Below are positions 24,994-33,788 of a DNA stretch of 49,599 bases, piece after piece (within the stretch, counting starts at the first letter, position 1; each line of letters begins with the position of its first letter). A program made the position numbers and the translations under genes. The stretch lies in assembly GCA_947625465.1 (NCBI GenBank), contig CANQOK010000011.1:1-49599 (forward strand), read 5' to 3'. The notes under the pieces were generated by a model. The model saw only the letters and a program-made list of their open reading frames with translations, made no database searches and was not told the DNA's origin. The DNA comes from an uncultured Lachnospiraceae bacterium (GTDB lineage: Bacteria; Bacillota; Clostridia; Lachnospirales; Lachnospiraceae).

Positions 24994-25712
24994 TCCGTTT
25001 CCTCCTCCAAATTCTGATCCGCCTCCATCCTTTTCTGTACCCGCCGGATCTCCCCGGTCTTCTCCGACAGTTCCCGGATCAGGGTTTCATTTCCTTCCGC
25101 TTTTCCTTCCCGAACCTGCGCAAGGATCCTCTCATATGTACGCAGCTGTTTCTCCAGATATTCCGCCAGCACCGGATGCTTTCTTTCGATCAGCCGCTTT
25201 CCGTAACGATACGCCGCTTCATCCCAGGGCTCCATTTCCCCCGGCCGCACCTGAAGGATCAGATAAAATTTCCCGTCCTCCTTGAGCATTTCTTCTCCGG
25301 AAATGCAGAATCCCGATTCCGCCAGATATCTGCGGACCATGGCCCAGTCTGAATGCGGAGACAAGAGCAGCTCGGAAGCCCGCTTCGCGACAACGTCTCC
25401 GCGCTTCAAAATCTCGATCATCAGAGGTCCTCCCATTCCGGCGATCAGAATGGTGTCCGCCTCCCCCGGCTGCAGCGCGTCCAGCCCGTCCGATTGACGC
25501 AGTTCGATCCGGTCTTCCAGACCGGCCTCTTTCACGTGCGCACGGGCGCGTTCCAGCGGACCGATGTTGATATCCATGGCAATCGCGCCCGGAATCCGTT
25601 TTTCTTCCAGCAGCCAGATCGGGATAAATCCATGATCCGTTCCCACATCCGCCAGCCGGTTCCCGACGGTTACCAGCTCTGCGATTGTCCTTAACCGTTT
25701 TGATAACCGCAT
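24990..25712 (-). CDS. trmK: tRNA (adenine22-N1)-methyltransferase
   Basis: 240 residues. A Rossmann methyltransferase beginning LSKRLRTIAELV, with SAM motif LADVGTDHGFIPIWL, AMDINIGPLERA, and catalytic-region ILIAGMGGPLMIEIL; the C-terminal part is a coiled coil as in TrmK. It methylates A22 of tRNAs. It lies 3 bases after rpoD, where trmK usually sits in Firmicutes. Confidence 0.93.
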   Translation of the reverse strand: MRLSKRLRTIAELVTVGNRLADVGTDHGFIPIWLLEEKRIPGAIAMDINIGPLERARAHVKEAGLEDRIELRQSDGLDALQPGEADTILIAGMGGPLMIEILKRGDVVAKRASELLLSPHSDWAMVRRYLAESGFCISGEEMLKEDGKFYLILQVRPGEMEPWDEAAYRYGKRLIERKHPVLAEYLEKQLRTYERILAQVREGKAEGNETLIRELSEKTGEIRRVQKRMEADQNLEEETE

Positions 25713-25715
25713 AGT

Positions 25716-26834
25716 CTACTCCAGATAATCCCTTAATTTCCGACTCCGGCTGGGATGGCGCAGCTTGCGGAGTGCTTTCGCCTCAATCTGCCGGATCCGC
25801 TCTCTGGTCACCTTAAACTCCTGCCCTACTTCCTCCAGGGTTCTCGCCCTGCCGTCAATCAGGCCAAAACGCAGACATAATACCCGTTTCTCCCGGTCAG
25901 AAAGCGTATTCAATACTTCTCCCAGCTGCTCCTGCAGCAGCGTATAGGCGGCGGCTTCCGCCGGCACCGGCACATTGTCATCCCGGATAAAGTCACCCAG
26001 GTGGCTGTCATCTTCTTCTCCGATCGGAGTTTCCAGAGAAACCGGTTCCTGCGCGATCTTCATAATCTCCCGAACCCGTTCTACGGAAAGTTTCATTTCC
26101 TTTGACAATTCCTGCGGAGTCGGTTCGCGGCCCAGATCCTGGATCATCTGCCGCTGGGTGCGGATCAGCCGGTTGATGCTCTCTACCATATGCACCGGAA
26201 TCCGAATAGTTCTCGCCTGATCGGCAATAGAACGGGTAATTGCCTGCCGGATCCACCAGGTCGCATACGTACTGAACTTATATCCCTTCCGATAGTCAAA
26301 TTTATCCACTGCCTTGATCAAACCCAGATTGCCTTCCTGAATCAGATCCAAAAACATCATGCCGCGTCCCACATATTTTTTGGCAATACTGACGACAAGG
26401 CGCAGATTGGCTTCCGCCAGTTTTTTCTTCGCCTCTTCATCTCCCTGTTCCATCCGTTTTGCCAGCTCGATCTCATCTTCCTGGCTCAGCAGCGGAACTT
26501 TCCCGATTTCCTTTAAATACATTCGGACCGGATCGTCAATGGCAATGCTGTCCGGCACATCGATATCCTCCGGATCGAACTCCTCTTCCGGCAGCTCATC
26601 CAGTTCGGAATCCAGCGGTTCCAATACATCCAGATCATCCTGAACCTCTGAATGAAAGACGTCCACATTATTTTTCTCCAGGAAATCCAGAACATCTTCC
26701 AGATCATCTTCCTCATAGGGAATCCGTTTCAGATTTTTCTCGATTTCTTCATATTCCAGAACATTTTTATGGTCCCGCGCTTCCTGCAGCAGATTCCCTT
26801 TGATCTCTTCCAGCCGGACTTTCTTTTCTTCCAT
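25716..26834 (-). CDS. rpoD: Primary sigma factor SigA/RpoD
   Basis: 372 residues, like B. subtilis SigA. Region 1.1 remnant is acidic (about 1-95); region 1.2 has [11 protein letters not shown]; region 2 has [31 protein letters not shown] and [15 protein letters not shown] for -10 recognition; region 4 ends with [28 protein letters not shown]. Strong AGGAGG upstream of the ATG. The many TTGACA/TATAAT promoters in this window are its targets. Third gene of dgt-dnaG-rpoD-trmK. Confidence 0.98.
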   Translation of the reverse strand: MEEKKVRLEEIKGNLLQEARDHKNVLEYEEIEKNLKRIPYEEDDLEDVLDFLEKNNVDVFHSEVQDDLDVLEPLDSELDELPEEEFDPEDIDVPDSIAIDDPVRMYLKEIGKVPLLSQEDEIELAKRMEQGDEEAKKKLAEANLRLVVSIAKKYVGRGMMFLDLIQEGNLGLIKAVDKFDYRKGYKFSTYATWWIRQAITRSIADQARTIRIPVHMVESINRLIRTQRQMIQDLGREPTPQELSKEMKLSVERVREIMKIAQEPVSLETPIGEEDDSHLGDFIRDDNVPVPAEAAAYTLLQEQLGEVLNTLSDREKRVLCLRFGLIDGRARTLEEVGQEFKVTRERIRQIEAKALRKLRHPSRSRKLRDYLE

Positions 26835-26887
26835 AGTACCTCCTATGCTAACTGTAACCCCACGAATACTTACCTTTCAGTATGAAC

Positions 26888-28663
26888 TTAATTGAGTTTT
26901 ATATGCATTTTTTGTAAATTTGCCTTTTCCATCGCGATCATCTGCAGTGTTTCGATATCCTCCGCGCTGCGCCCCAGCTCATCCAGATAATTCTGTTTCA
27001 GCAGTCTCACCGTATCATTCAGTATCTTTTCTTTATCCGCTGTCTTATATTCCGCTTTCTCCGGCGGATAAAACAAAGCTGTCACTTCTTTCTGAATCTC
27101 CGGATCTTCAAACCGGCTCAGAATCCCGGACGGCTCCAAAGCTCCGTTTTCGATCTGTTTAAACAACAGCCCCGCCACCTGGCGGTAGACCGGATTGGTA
27201 AAATCCTGTTCCGTAATATACGGCCGGAGAGAAAAAAACAGATCCGGTTCTTCAATCAGCCACGACAACAGAATCTTTTGCGTCCGGTTGGAACCCGATT
27301 CCTTTTTCTGTCTGCGGACGGTTTCCCGTTTATCGGGACTCTCCGCTGCCAGCACCGGCTCTCCCGGAACTTCCTTATAATATAGCGCCCGTTTCTGCAC
27401 ATCGCTCCGCAGCATTTCATAGGGAATACTGAATTCATTGGCCACCGCTTCCGTATAATTGCTGCGCTCCATTTCCTCCGGGAAGGTTTCTACCAGTTTC
27501 GCGGAAACCGCCCGGTAAAATGCCGTCTTCTGCTCCGGATCCGCCCGGTCGTACCCTTTTTCCAGCACGCTGATCTCAAAGAAAAAACTGTTCTGCGCCT
27601 GCCGGATCCGTTCCGCAAACGCATCCGTTCCCAGCGCCTTGATAAATTCATCCGGATCTTTATACGGATCCATATGGATCACCCGCACGGACAGCCCTGC
27701 TCCCTTCAGGATCGGGATAGCCCGGAGTGCCGCGCGAATACCCGCGTCGTCGCTGTCAAAGGTGCAGTACACTTCATGTGTATAGCGTTTTAACAGAGAA
27801 GCATGTCCGGAAGTAAAGGAGGTACCGAGCGCCGCCACCGCATTGGTAAAGCCTGCTTGATGCAGCGCAATCACATCCATGTACCCTTCACACAGAATTA
27901 TATAGTTTTTCCTGGCGCTTCTGGCGTAATTCAGTCCGTACAGATTCCTGCTTTTATCAAACAGCTGCGTCTCCGGTGAATTCAGGTATTTGGGCTTCGC
28001 ATCGCCGAGCACCCTGCCGCCGAATCCGATCACCCGGTTATTTACATCCATAATGGGAAACATGACGCGGTTCCAGAATTTATCCTTCACGCCTTTTTCC
28101 TCAAAAGTAAACAACCCGCTTTCTTTTAAAATATCATCGGAATATTCCTTTTTATGCAGATACCGATACAGTTCCCCGGCGCCTCTGCCGGAAAACCCCA
28201 GTCCAAACCGCAGGATCGTATCGTCTGTCAGTCCTCTGCCTGAAAGATAGCGGTATCCGGTCTGCTGCGGATCATTCTTTAACATATAATAATAATACTT
28301 TGCCGCTTCCTGCTGTACTGCCAGCAGCTGCTGCCTGCGTTCGTTCCGGCGTCTGCTCTCGCCGCCGTCATTCTGTTCGGGAAGTGTGATTCCTACCCGG
28401 TCTGCCAGGAACTTCAGCGCCTCCATGAAATCATAATTTTCATATTTCATAATGAAGGAAATCACATTTCCGCCTTCTCCGCACCCGAAACAATAATACA
28501 TCTGTTTCTGCGGCGAAACCGAAAAGGACGGCGATTTTTCATTGTGAAACGGACAAAGGCCGAAATAGGAGCTTCCGCGCCGCTCCAGCTTCACATAAGA
28601 GGAGATCACGCTGACAATATCGTTCCGGCTCCGGATCTCTTCGATTAACTGTTCTTCTATCAT
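26888..28663 (-). CDS. dnaG: DNA primase
   Basis: 591 residues. The CHC2 zinc domain has C37, H40, C58 and C61 in CPFHNEKSPSF...YYCFGCG. The RNA-polymerase/TOPRIM core contains ILCEGYMDVIALHQAG and TFDSDDAG, and a C-terminal helicase-interacting domain follows. It makes the RNA primers for DNA replication. AAGGAG precedes the ATG, 20 bases after dgt. The 53-base gap to rpoD may hold a rpoD-specific promoter, but none is convincing. Confidence 0.97.
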   Translation of the reverse strand: MIEEQLIEEIRSRNDIVSVISSYVKLERRGSSYFGLCPFHNEKSPSFSVSPQKQMYYCFGCGEGGNVISFIMKYENYDFMEALKFLADRVGITLPEQNDGGESRRRNERRQQLLAVQQEAAKYYYYMLKNDPQQTGYRYLSGRGLTDDTILRFGLGFSGRGAGELYRYLHKKEYSDDILKESGLFTFEEKGVKDKFWNRVMFPIMDVNNRVIGFGGRVLGDAKPKYLNSPETQLFDKSRNLYGLNYARSARKNYIILCEGYMDVIALHQAGFTNAVAALGTSFTSGHASLLKRYTHEVYCTFDSDDAGIRAALRAIPILKGAGLSVRVIHMDPYKDPDEFIKALGTDAFAERIRQAQNSFFFEISVLEKGYDRADPEQKTAFYRAVSAKLVETFPEEMERSNYTEAVANEFSIPYEMLRSDVQKRALYYKEVPGEPVLAAESPDKRETVRRQKKESGSNRTQKILLSWLIEEPDLFFSLRPYITEQDFTNPVYRQVAGLLFKQIENGALEPSGILSRFEDPEIQKEVTALFYPPEKAEYKTADKEKILNDTVRLLKQNYLDELGRSAEDIETLQMIAMEKANLQKMHIKLN

Positions 28664-28683
28664 AAAGACTCCTTATGTATACT

Positions 28684-29727
28684 CTAATGAATCCACGGGC
28701 TGGGAATAAACAGAGACTGAAACCGGCTGACTGCGTACTGGTCGCTCATACCGGCTATATAGTCACAAACAACCCGAGTGTTCGGTTCTCCATCCGCGAT
28801 CAGGTGCTGGTATTCCTCCGGCAAAGCGCGGATATTGCCCAGATAGTACGCGTACATCTGGCTCAGCATGCCCTTCACTTTATATTCTTCTCCTTTTGCA
28901 ACCGGATTCGTATAAACATGCGCAAACATAAATTCGCGCAGCTTCATCATCGCTTCATAGATCTGCTCGGACATCAGAATCTCGTTTTTGCCGTCGCTTT
29001 GGAACACGATGTCATGGATCAGAGTATCCAGCCGTTCCTTTACGCTTTTCCCGAGAATGTCCGTAATCTCTTCCGGGATATCCGTCTCTTTTAAAATACC
29101 GCCCCGGATGGCATCGTCAATATCATGGTTAATATAGGCGATCTTATCGGAAAAACGCACGATCCGTCCTTCCAATGTAGAAGGCAGGGTACTTAAATGA
29201 TGGTTCAGAATGCCGTCCCGCACTTCCCATGTAAGGTTTAGTCCCGCTCCGTCCCGTTCCAGCCGGTCCACGATCCGGACACTTTGTTCACTGTGGCGGA
29301 ATCCGTCCTGACACACACTGTCTAACGCCCGTTCTCCTGCATGTCCAAACGGAGTATGCCCCAGATCGTGCCCCAGCGCAATGGCTTCTGTCAGATCTTC
29401 ATTGAGCAGCAGGGCTTTGGCGATACTGCGGGAAATCTGGGATACCTCCAGCGTATGCGTAAGACGGGTGCGGTAATGATCTCCCTGCGGCGCCAGAAAC
29501 ACCTGCGTCTTATGCTTCATCCGCCGAAATGACTTACAATGCAGGATGCGGTCCCGGTCCCGCTGATAGGCTGTCCGCATATCACATTCCGTCTCCGGCC
29601 GCAGACGCCCCTTCGACTCCCTGCTTTTTGCGGCAAAGGCACTCAAATTCTTCTCTTCCAATTCTTCGAGTCGCTCCCGGTAATTCACAAAAGCCTCCAA
29701 TCCATGCTGTTTTGATTCTTCTTCCAT
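28684..29727 (-). CDS. dgt: dGTP triphosphohydrolase-like HD-domain protein
   Basis: 347 residues. HD motifs RLTHTLEVSQISRSIAKAL and ALGHDLGHTPFGHAGE define the Dgt family; YRTRLTHT and IAYINHDIDDAI agree. The short non-E. coli type form precedes dnaG in many Firmicutes, and probably removes dGTP or other dNTPs. No clear Shine-Dalgarno is seen before the ATG; a very short frame (ATGCAGAAATAA) ends just upstream, so the true start may need checking. First gene of the macromolecular synthesis operon. Confidence 0.92.
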   Translation of the reverse strand: MEEESKQHGLEAFVNYRERLEELEEKNLSAFAAKSRESKGRLRPETECDMRTAYQRDRDRILHCKSFRRMKHKTQVFLAPQGDHYRTRLTHTLEVSQISRSIAKALLLNEDLTEAIALGHDLGHTPFGHAGERALDSVCQDGFRHSEQSVRIVDRLERDGAGLNLTWEVRDGILNHHLSTLPSTLEGRIVRFSDKIAYINHDIDDAIRGGILKETDIPEEITDILGKSVKERLDTLIHDIVFQSDGKNEILMSEQIYEAMMKLREFMFAHVYTNPVAKGEEYKVKGMLSQMYAYYLGNIRALPEEYQHLIADGEPNTRVVCDYIAGMSDQYAVSRFQSLFIPSPWIH

Positions 29728-29792
29728 TTTTTATTTCTGCATCTGTTTCTTATTTCCTTTTTTTAATTTCAAAAACAATTTAGTTTTTCTGA

Positions 29793-29821
29793 TTGACGAG
29801 ATATCAATTATTCGATATAAT
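29793..29821 (+). promoter_or_regulatory. Promoter of the GH43 operon
   Basis: TTGACG (29793-29798), 17 bases, TATAAT (29816-29821), followed by a leader of about 50 bases. No operator or catabolite-response element stands out. Confidence 0.7.
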
Positions 29822-29878
29822 GTTGAGGAAATTTGACGAAAATTTCATGTTCAATGCTTATCATTTATGGAGGGACTT

Positions 29879-30652
29879 ATGGAACGATTACAAGACTGTC
29901 CTGTATCAGCTCAGGTTCTGGTCTTTCACCCGAATACCGGATACTATTTCTTATTTGAAACTGATGGCAAACAGGGGTTGGATTCTCATGTTTACGCCAG
30001 CAGGAGCAGATCAGAAGCCGGCCCTTTTACAGACCGGATCCTGCTGCTTGCGCCGATGGAGCTTGGCACCGAGTTTCGGTTTACGAGCTTTGCCTGTACT
30101 GCAGTTACGCAGCCGGACGCTTCTGCCGACCGGTGGCTTATGCACTGTACGGTAACAGTAAGCAATGCGCCTGCTGAACAATTGATGACATTTCCGCTTT
30201 ACTTTGATCCGGACGGATACCCTGTCGTTTTCCCCGCGGACATTGCCGACAGTCCGATTCCCGGCTTACATAATCTCACAGAAGAGATTGCCGTCGGAGA
30301 ATATGATTATGTGGCGCTGACGCCGAAGCCGATCCCGGTCTGTGAGATCAGCTGCTCCCTGACGATCTTATCCCGAAGCCAGCGCGGCAAATTCAGCATG
30401 CATGACGACTGGGCGATTCCTCTGCCCGAGGAAGCCCGCGGCAGACTGGAACTGGGCGGCTGTATGTGCGGCTGGTGGAACCGTACTTCCGACCATACTG
30501 TAACCTTCCGCTACTGTAATTATCAGGAAACCTGTTACGGGATCTGTCTCAATGACATCTGGTATCTGTCAGGCAGAAGCACAAAGGGAATCGTTTCCTT
30601 TGCTATGAAATTAACCGACTTAAATCCGGATAAACAAAATAACAATGAATGA
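29879..30652 (+). CDS. Truncated, apparently non-catalytic GH43-related protein
   Basis: 257 residues, cytoplasmic. By eye it aligns with the second half of the neighbouring GH43 enzyme. Its residues 6-26 (D-C-P-V-S to T-G-Y-Y-F-L-F) match 203-223 of the enzyme without gaps, and RSRSEAGPF, then DGYPVVFP, then AVGEYDYVALTP correspond to RSKNLTGPY, DGWPYLNP and VMGEYDRIRLAP. The enzyme's general-acid Glu207 is Ser10 here, its GHN histidine (286) is lost, and everything containing the base Asp39 is absent. The C-terminal beta-domain seems complete. It may be a binding or regulatory partner, or a decaying duplicate. The start ATG has GGAGG 5 bases upstream, and GH43 follows 19 bases later. Confidence 0.72.
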   Translation: MERLQDCPVSAQVLVFHPNTGYYFLFETDGKQGLDSHVYASRSRSEAGPFTDRILLLAPMELGTEFRFTSFACTAVTQPDASADRWLMHCTVTVSNAPAEQLMTFPLYFDPDGYPVVFPADIADSPIPGLHNLTEEIAVGEYDYVALTPKPIPVCEISCSLTILSRSQRGKFSMHDDWAIPLPEEARGRLELGGCMCGWWNRTSDHTVTFRYCNYQETCYGICLNDIWYLSGRSTKGIVSFAMKLTDLNPDKQNNNE

Positions 30653-30671
30653 TAAAAGGAGGCTATACAGT

Positions 30672-32000
30672 ATGTCTGAATTATTCTATCCGCAGGAGCC
30701 CAATCATCCTGTGCCAAAACCGGTTTTTCAGCCGGGCGTCAGACCGGATGGTCCGCCGCCGGCCGCAAGCCTGTGGGGCGCGCATGATCCGGCGATCTAC
30801 AAGGATCCGATATCCGGTAACTATTATATCTATTGTACCGGCGCGATGTGCCACCGCTCCAAAGACCTGATCAACTGGGAACGGATCGGCAAGGTTGTGG
30901 AAGAACCCCCGCAGGAATCTTTTGAATGGGTTGGCGGTAAAGCAATCTGGGCGCCGGATATTGTAAAGGTTGGTGACGAATACCGCCTGTACTGCTCCAA
31001 TTCCAGCTGGGGCGTACGCCAGTCCTGCATTTTCCTGGCAGTTGCCGATAATGCGGAAGGACCCTTTATCCCCCGCGGCTGTGTATTAAAGACCAGCGAT
31101 CAGGTGCCGGTCAACGGGATCGACGCGAATATCATGGAGGATGTGGAATCCGGAGAACAGTACATGATCTACGGCTCTTTCTGGGGCGGCATTCATATTT
31201 TAAAGCTGAACAAAGAAACCGGACTGGCTGCGGAAGAAGGCATCGGGACCTGTATTGCCTGCCGTCCCCGCTGGGCCGACTGCGCGATCGAAGGTCCCTA
31301 TGTCCGCTACAATGAAGCAACCGGCTACTACTACTTATTCGTATCTTACGGTTCTTTAAATAACGATTACAACATCCGGGTAGGCCGAAGCAAAAATCTG
31401 ACCGGTCCTTACTATGACCACAACGGCCGCTGCATGACAGATACCGAAGACTACACCAACGAAGTCGGCTATCTGCTTCACTGCGGTTATCAGTTCGACG
31501 ACGCGCAGCCCTGGATGGCGCCGGGCCACAACTCTGTTCTGCATGACACCGACGGCAAATGGTATCTGATCTGCCATATCCGTCCGCGCAGCTTTCACAG
31601 GCCGGATATGTCCACCATGCACTGCCACCAGATGTTCTGGAGTGAAGACGGCTGGCCGTATCTGAATCCCTGCGAGTACGCAGGCGAACAAATGGCCGCT
31701 TCCATTACCGAGCAGGATGTTATGGGCGAATACGACCGGATCCGGCTGGCACCCGCTATTCCGCAGGGAATCACCGCTTCGGTTATGATGAAGCTGCTCC
31801 CTTACGGCAGACTGGAGATCATGTCACTGGTCGGGACCTGGAAAATTGTGGAGCTTGATACAGTAGAGCTCCGTTTCGGCGATATCACAGAACGCTGCAA
31901 GGTAATTCCTTCCTGGGATTACGACACCTGGCGTCCCTGCCTTGCGCTTGCCGGTATGGATCAGAACCACATCGGCGTATGGGCAAAGAAAACCCTGTAA
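30672..32000 (+). CDS. GH43 family glycosidase (arabinanase-like), intracellular
   Basis: 442 residues, no signal peptide. A five-bladed propeller with WGAHDPAIYK (catalytic base D39), WAPDIVKV, GIDANIMED (D151, pKa modulator), AIEGPYVRY (general acid E207), RSKNLTGPY and APGHNSV (H286), followed by the GH43-type C-terminal beta-domain from about 348. All three catalytic acids are present. Family members cleave alpha-L-arabinofuranosyl or xylosyl links; endo-arabinanase-like action on imported oligosaccharides is likely, the exact substrate open. AAAGGAGG precedes ATG at 30672. It shares a transcript with the truncated homologue upstream. Confidence 0.9.
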   Translation: MSELFYPQEPNHPVPKPVFQPGVRPDGPPPAASLWGAHDPAIYKDPISGNYYIYCTGAMCHRSKDLINWERIGKVVEEPPQESFEWVGGKAIWAPDIVKVGDEYRLYCSNSSWGVRQSCIFLAVADNAEGPFIPRGCVLKTSDQVPVNGIDANIMEDVESGEQYMIYGSFWGGIHILKLNKETGLAAEEGIGTCIACRPRWADCAIEGPYVRYNEATGYYYLFVSYGSLNNDYNIRVGRSKNLTGPYYDHNGRCMTDTEDYTNEVGYLLHCGYQFDDAQPWMAPGHNSVLHDTDGKWYLICHIRPRSFHRPDMSTMHCHQMFWSEDGWPYLNPCEYAGEQMAASITEQDVMGEYDRIRLAPAIPQGITASVMMKLLPYGRLEIMSLVGTWKIVELDTVELRFGDITERCKVIPSWDYDTWRPCLALAGMDQNHIGVWAKKTL

Positions 32001-32036
32001 GAATGAAATAAACTGCAGCAAGTGACTGCAAATCAA

Positions 32037-32109
32037 AACAGCCTGCGCTGTTATATTCCGAACCAACAGATTGCTTCTTCGTTGGAAAGAATATACAGCG
32101 CAGGCTGTT
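32037..32109. terminator. Bidirectional terminator between GH43 and ilvC
   Basis: AACAGCCTGCGCTG (32037-32050) pairs with CAGCGCAGGCTGTT (32096-32109), and TATATTC/GAATATA extends the stem with one bulge. T-rich flanks are modest. It separates the convergent GH43 and ilvC transcripts. Confidence 0.65.
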
Positions 32110-32150
32110 ATCATAATTATAATAAATTCTGTAATCGCCTTTTGATGGGA

Positions 32151-33203
<1,053 letters not shown>

Positions 33204-33226
33204 TTAATACTACATATATGTAGTGA

Positions 33227-33739
33227 TTAGCCTAAGCATTCCAGGCAGTCCGCCATCGCGTCCGCCGTACCGCGCGTCAGGCCGGTGATGCCGGTCCGCA
33301 CGATCTCCTTAATCTCAAAGCCTTCCAGCAGATCGATAAACGGATCTACTTTATTATTCCCAATCAGGGCAAGCATCATGGAATCTCTGGAAACATCGAC
33401 GATCTGCGCACGGAAAATATCCGCGATCGCGATGACCTGCTGCCGTTCCTCCGGCTTCGCGCTGACCTTAACCAATACCAGTTCCCGGCACACCGAAGTT
33501 CCGGGCGCCAGTTCTATGATCTCAATGACATCTTCTAATTTGTTGATCTGCTTTACGATCTGCTCCAATACCTCGTCATCGCCCTGGACCACAATCGTCA
33601 TACGGGAAATCTTCGGGTTCTCCGTCTCGCCTACCGTCAGACTGTCAATATTATACCCACGTCTGCTGAATAACCCGGCGACCCGGTTCAAAACACCGGA
33701 GGTATTCTCTACTAAAACAGATAATATCTTTTTCTTCAT
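33227..33739 (-). CDS. ilvN: Acetolactate synthase regulatory (small) subunit
   Basis: 170 residues. N-terminal ACT domain (ILSVLVENTSGVLNRVAGLFSRRGYNIDSL) and the ALS_ss C-domain. It gives valine feedback to acetolactate synthase. AAAGGTGG precedes the ATG. It is paired with ilvC; its catalytic partner ilvB must be elsewhere. The 49 bases before it are too short for a T-box, and I see no leader peptide. Confidence 0.95.
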   Translation of the reverse strand: MKKKILSVLVENTSGVLNRVAGLFSRRGYNIDSLTVGETENPKISRMTIVVQGDDEVLEQIVKQINKLEDVIEIIELAPGTSVCRELVLVKVSAKPEERQQVIAIADIFRAQIVDVSRDSMMLALIGNNKVDPFIDLLEGFEIKEIVRTGITGLTRGTADAMADCLECLG

Positions 33740-33788
33740 CCGGCATCCACCTTTCTAAAATCTTTCTGTAATAAAGCTATGTAATAGT

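Noticed and set aside
33210-33223. Palindrome CTACATATATGTAG between ilvN and ilvC
   Set aside because: Too short and AT-rich to call an operator; it could be chance, and no second copy was seen near ilvN.
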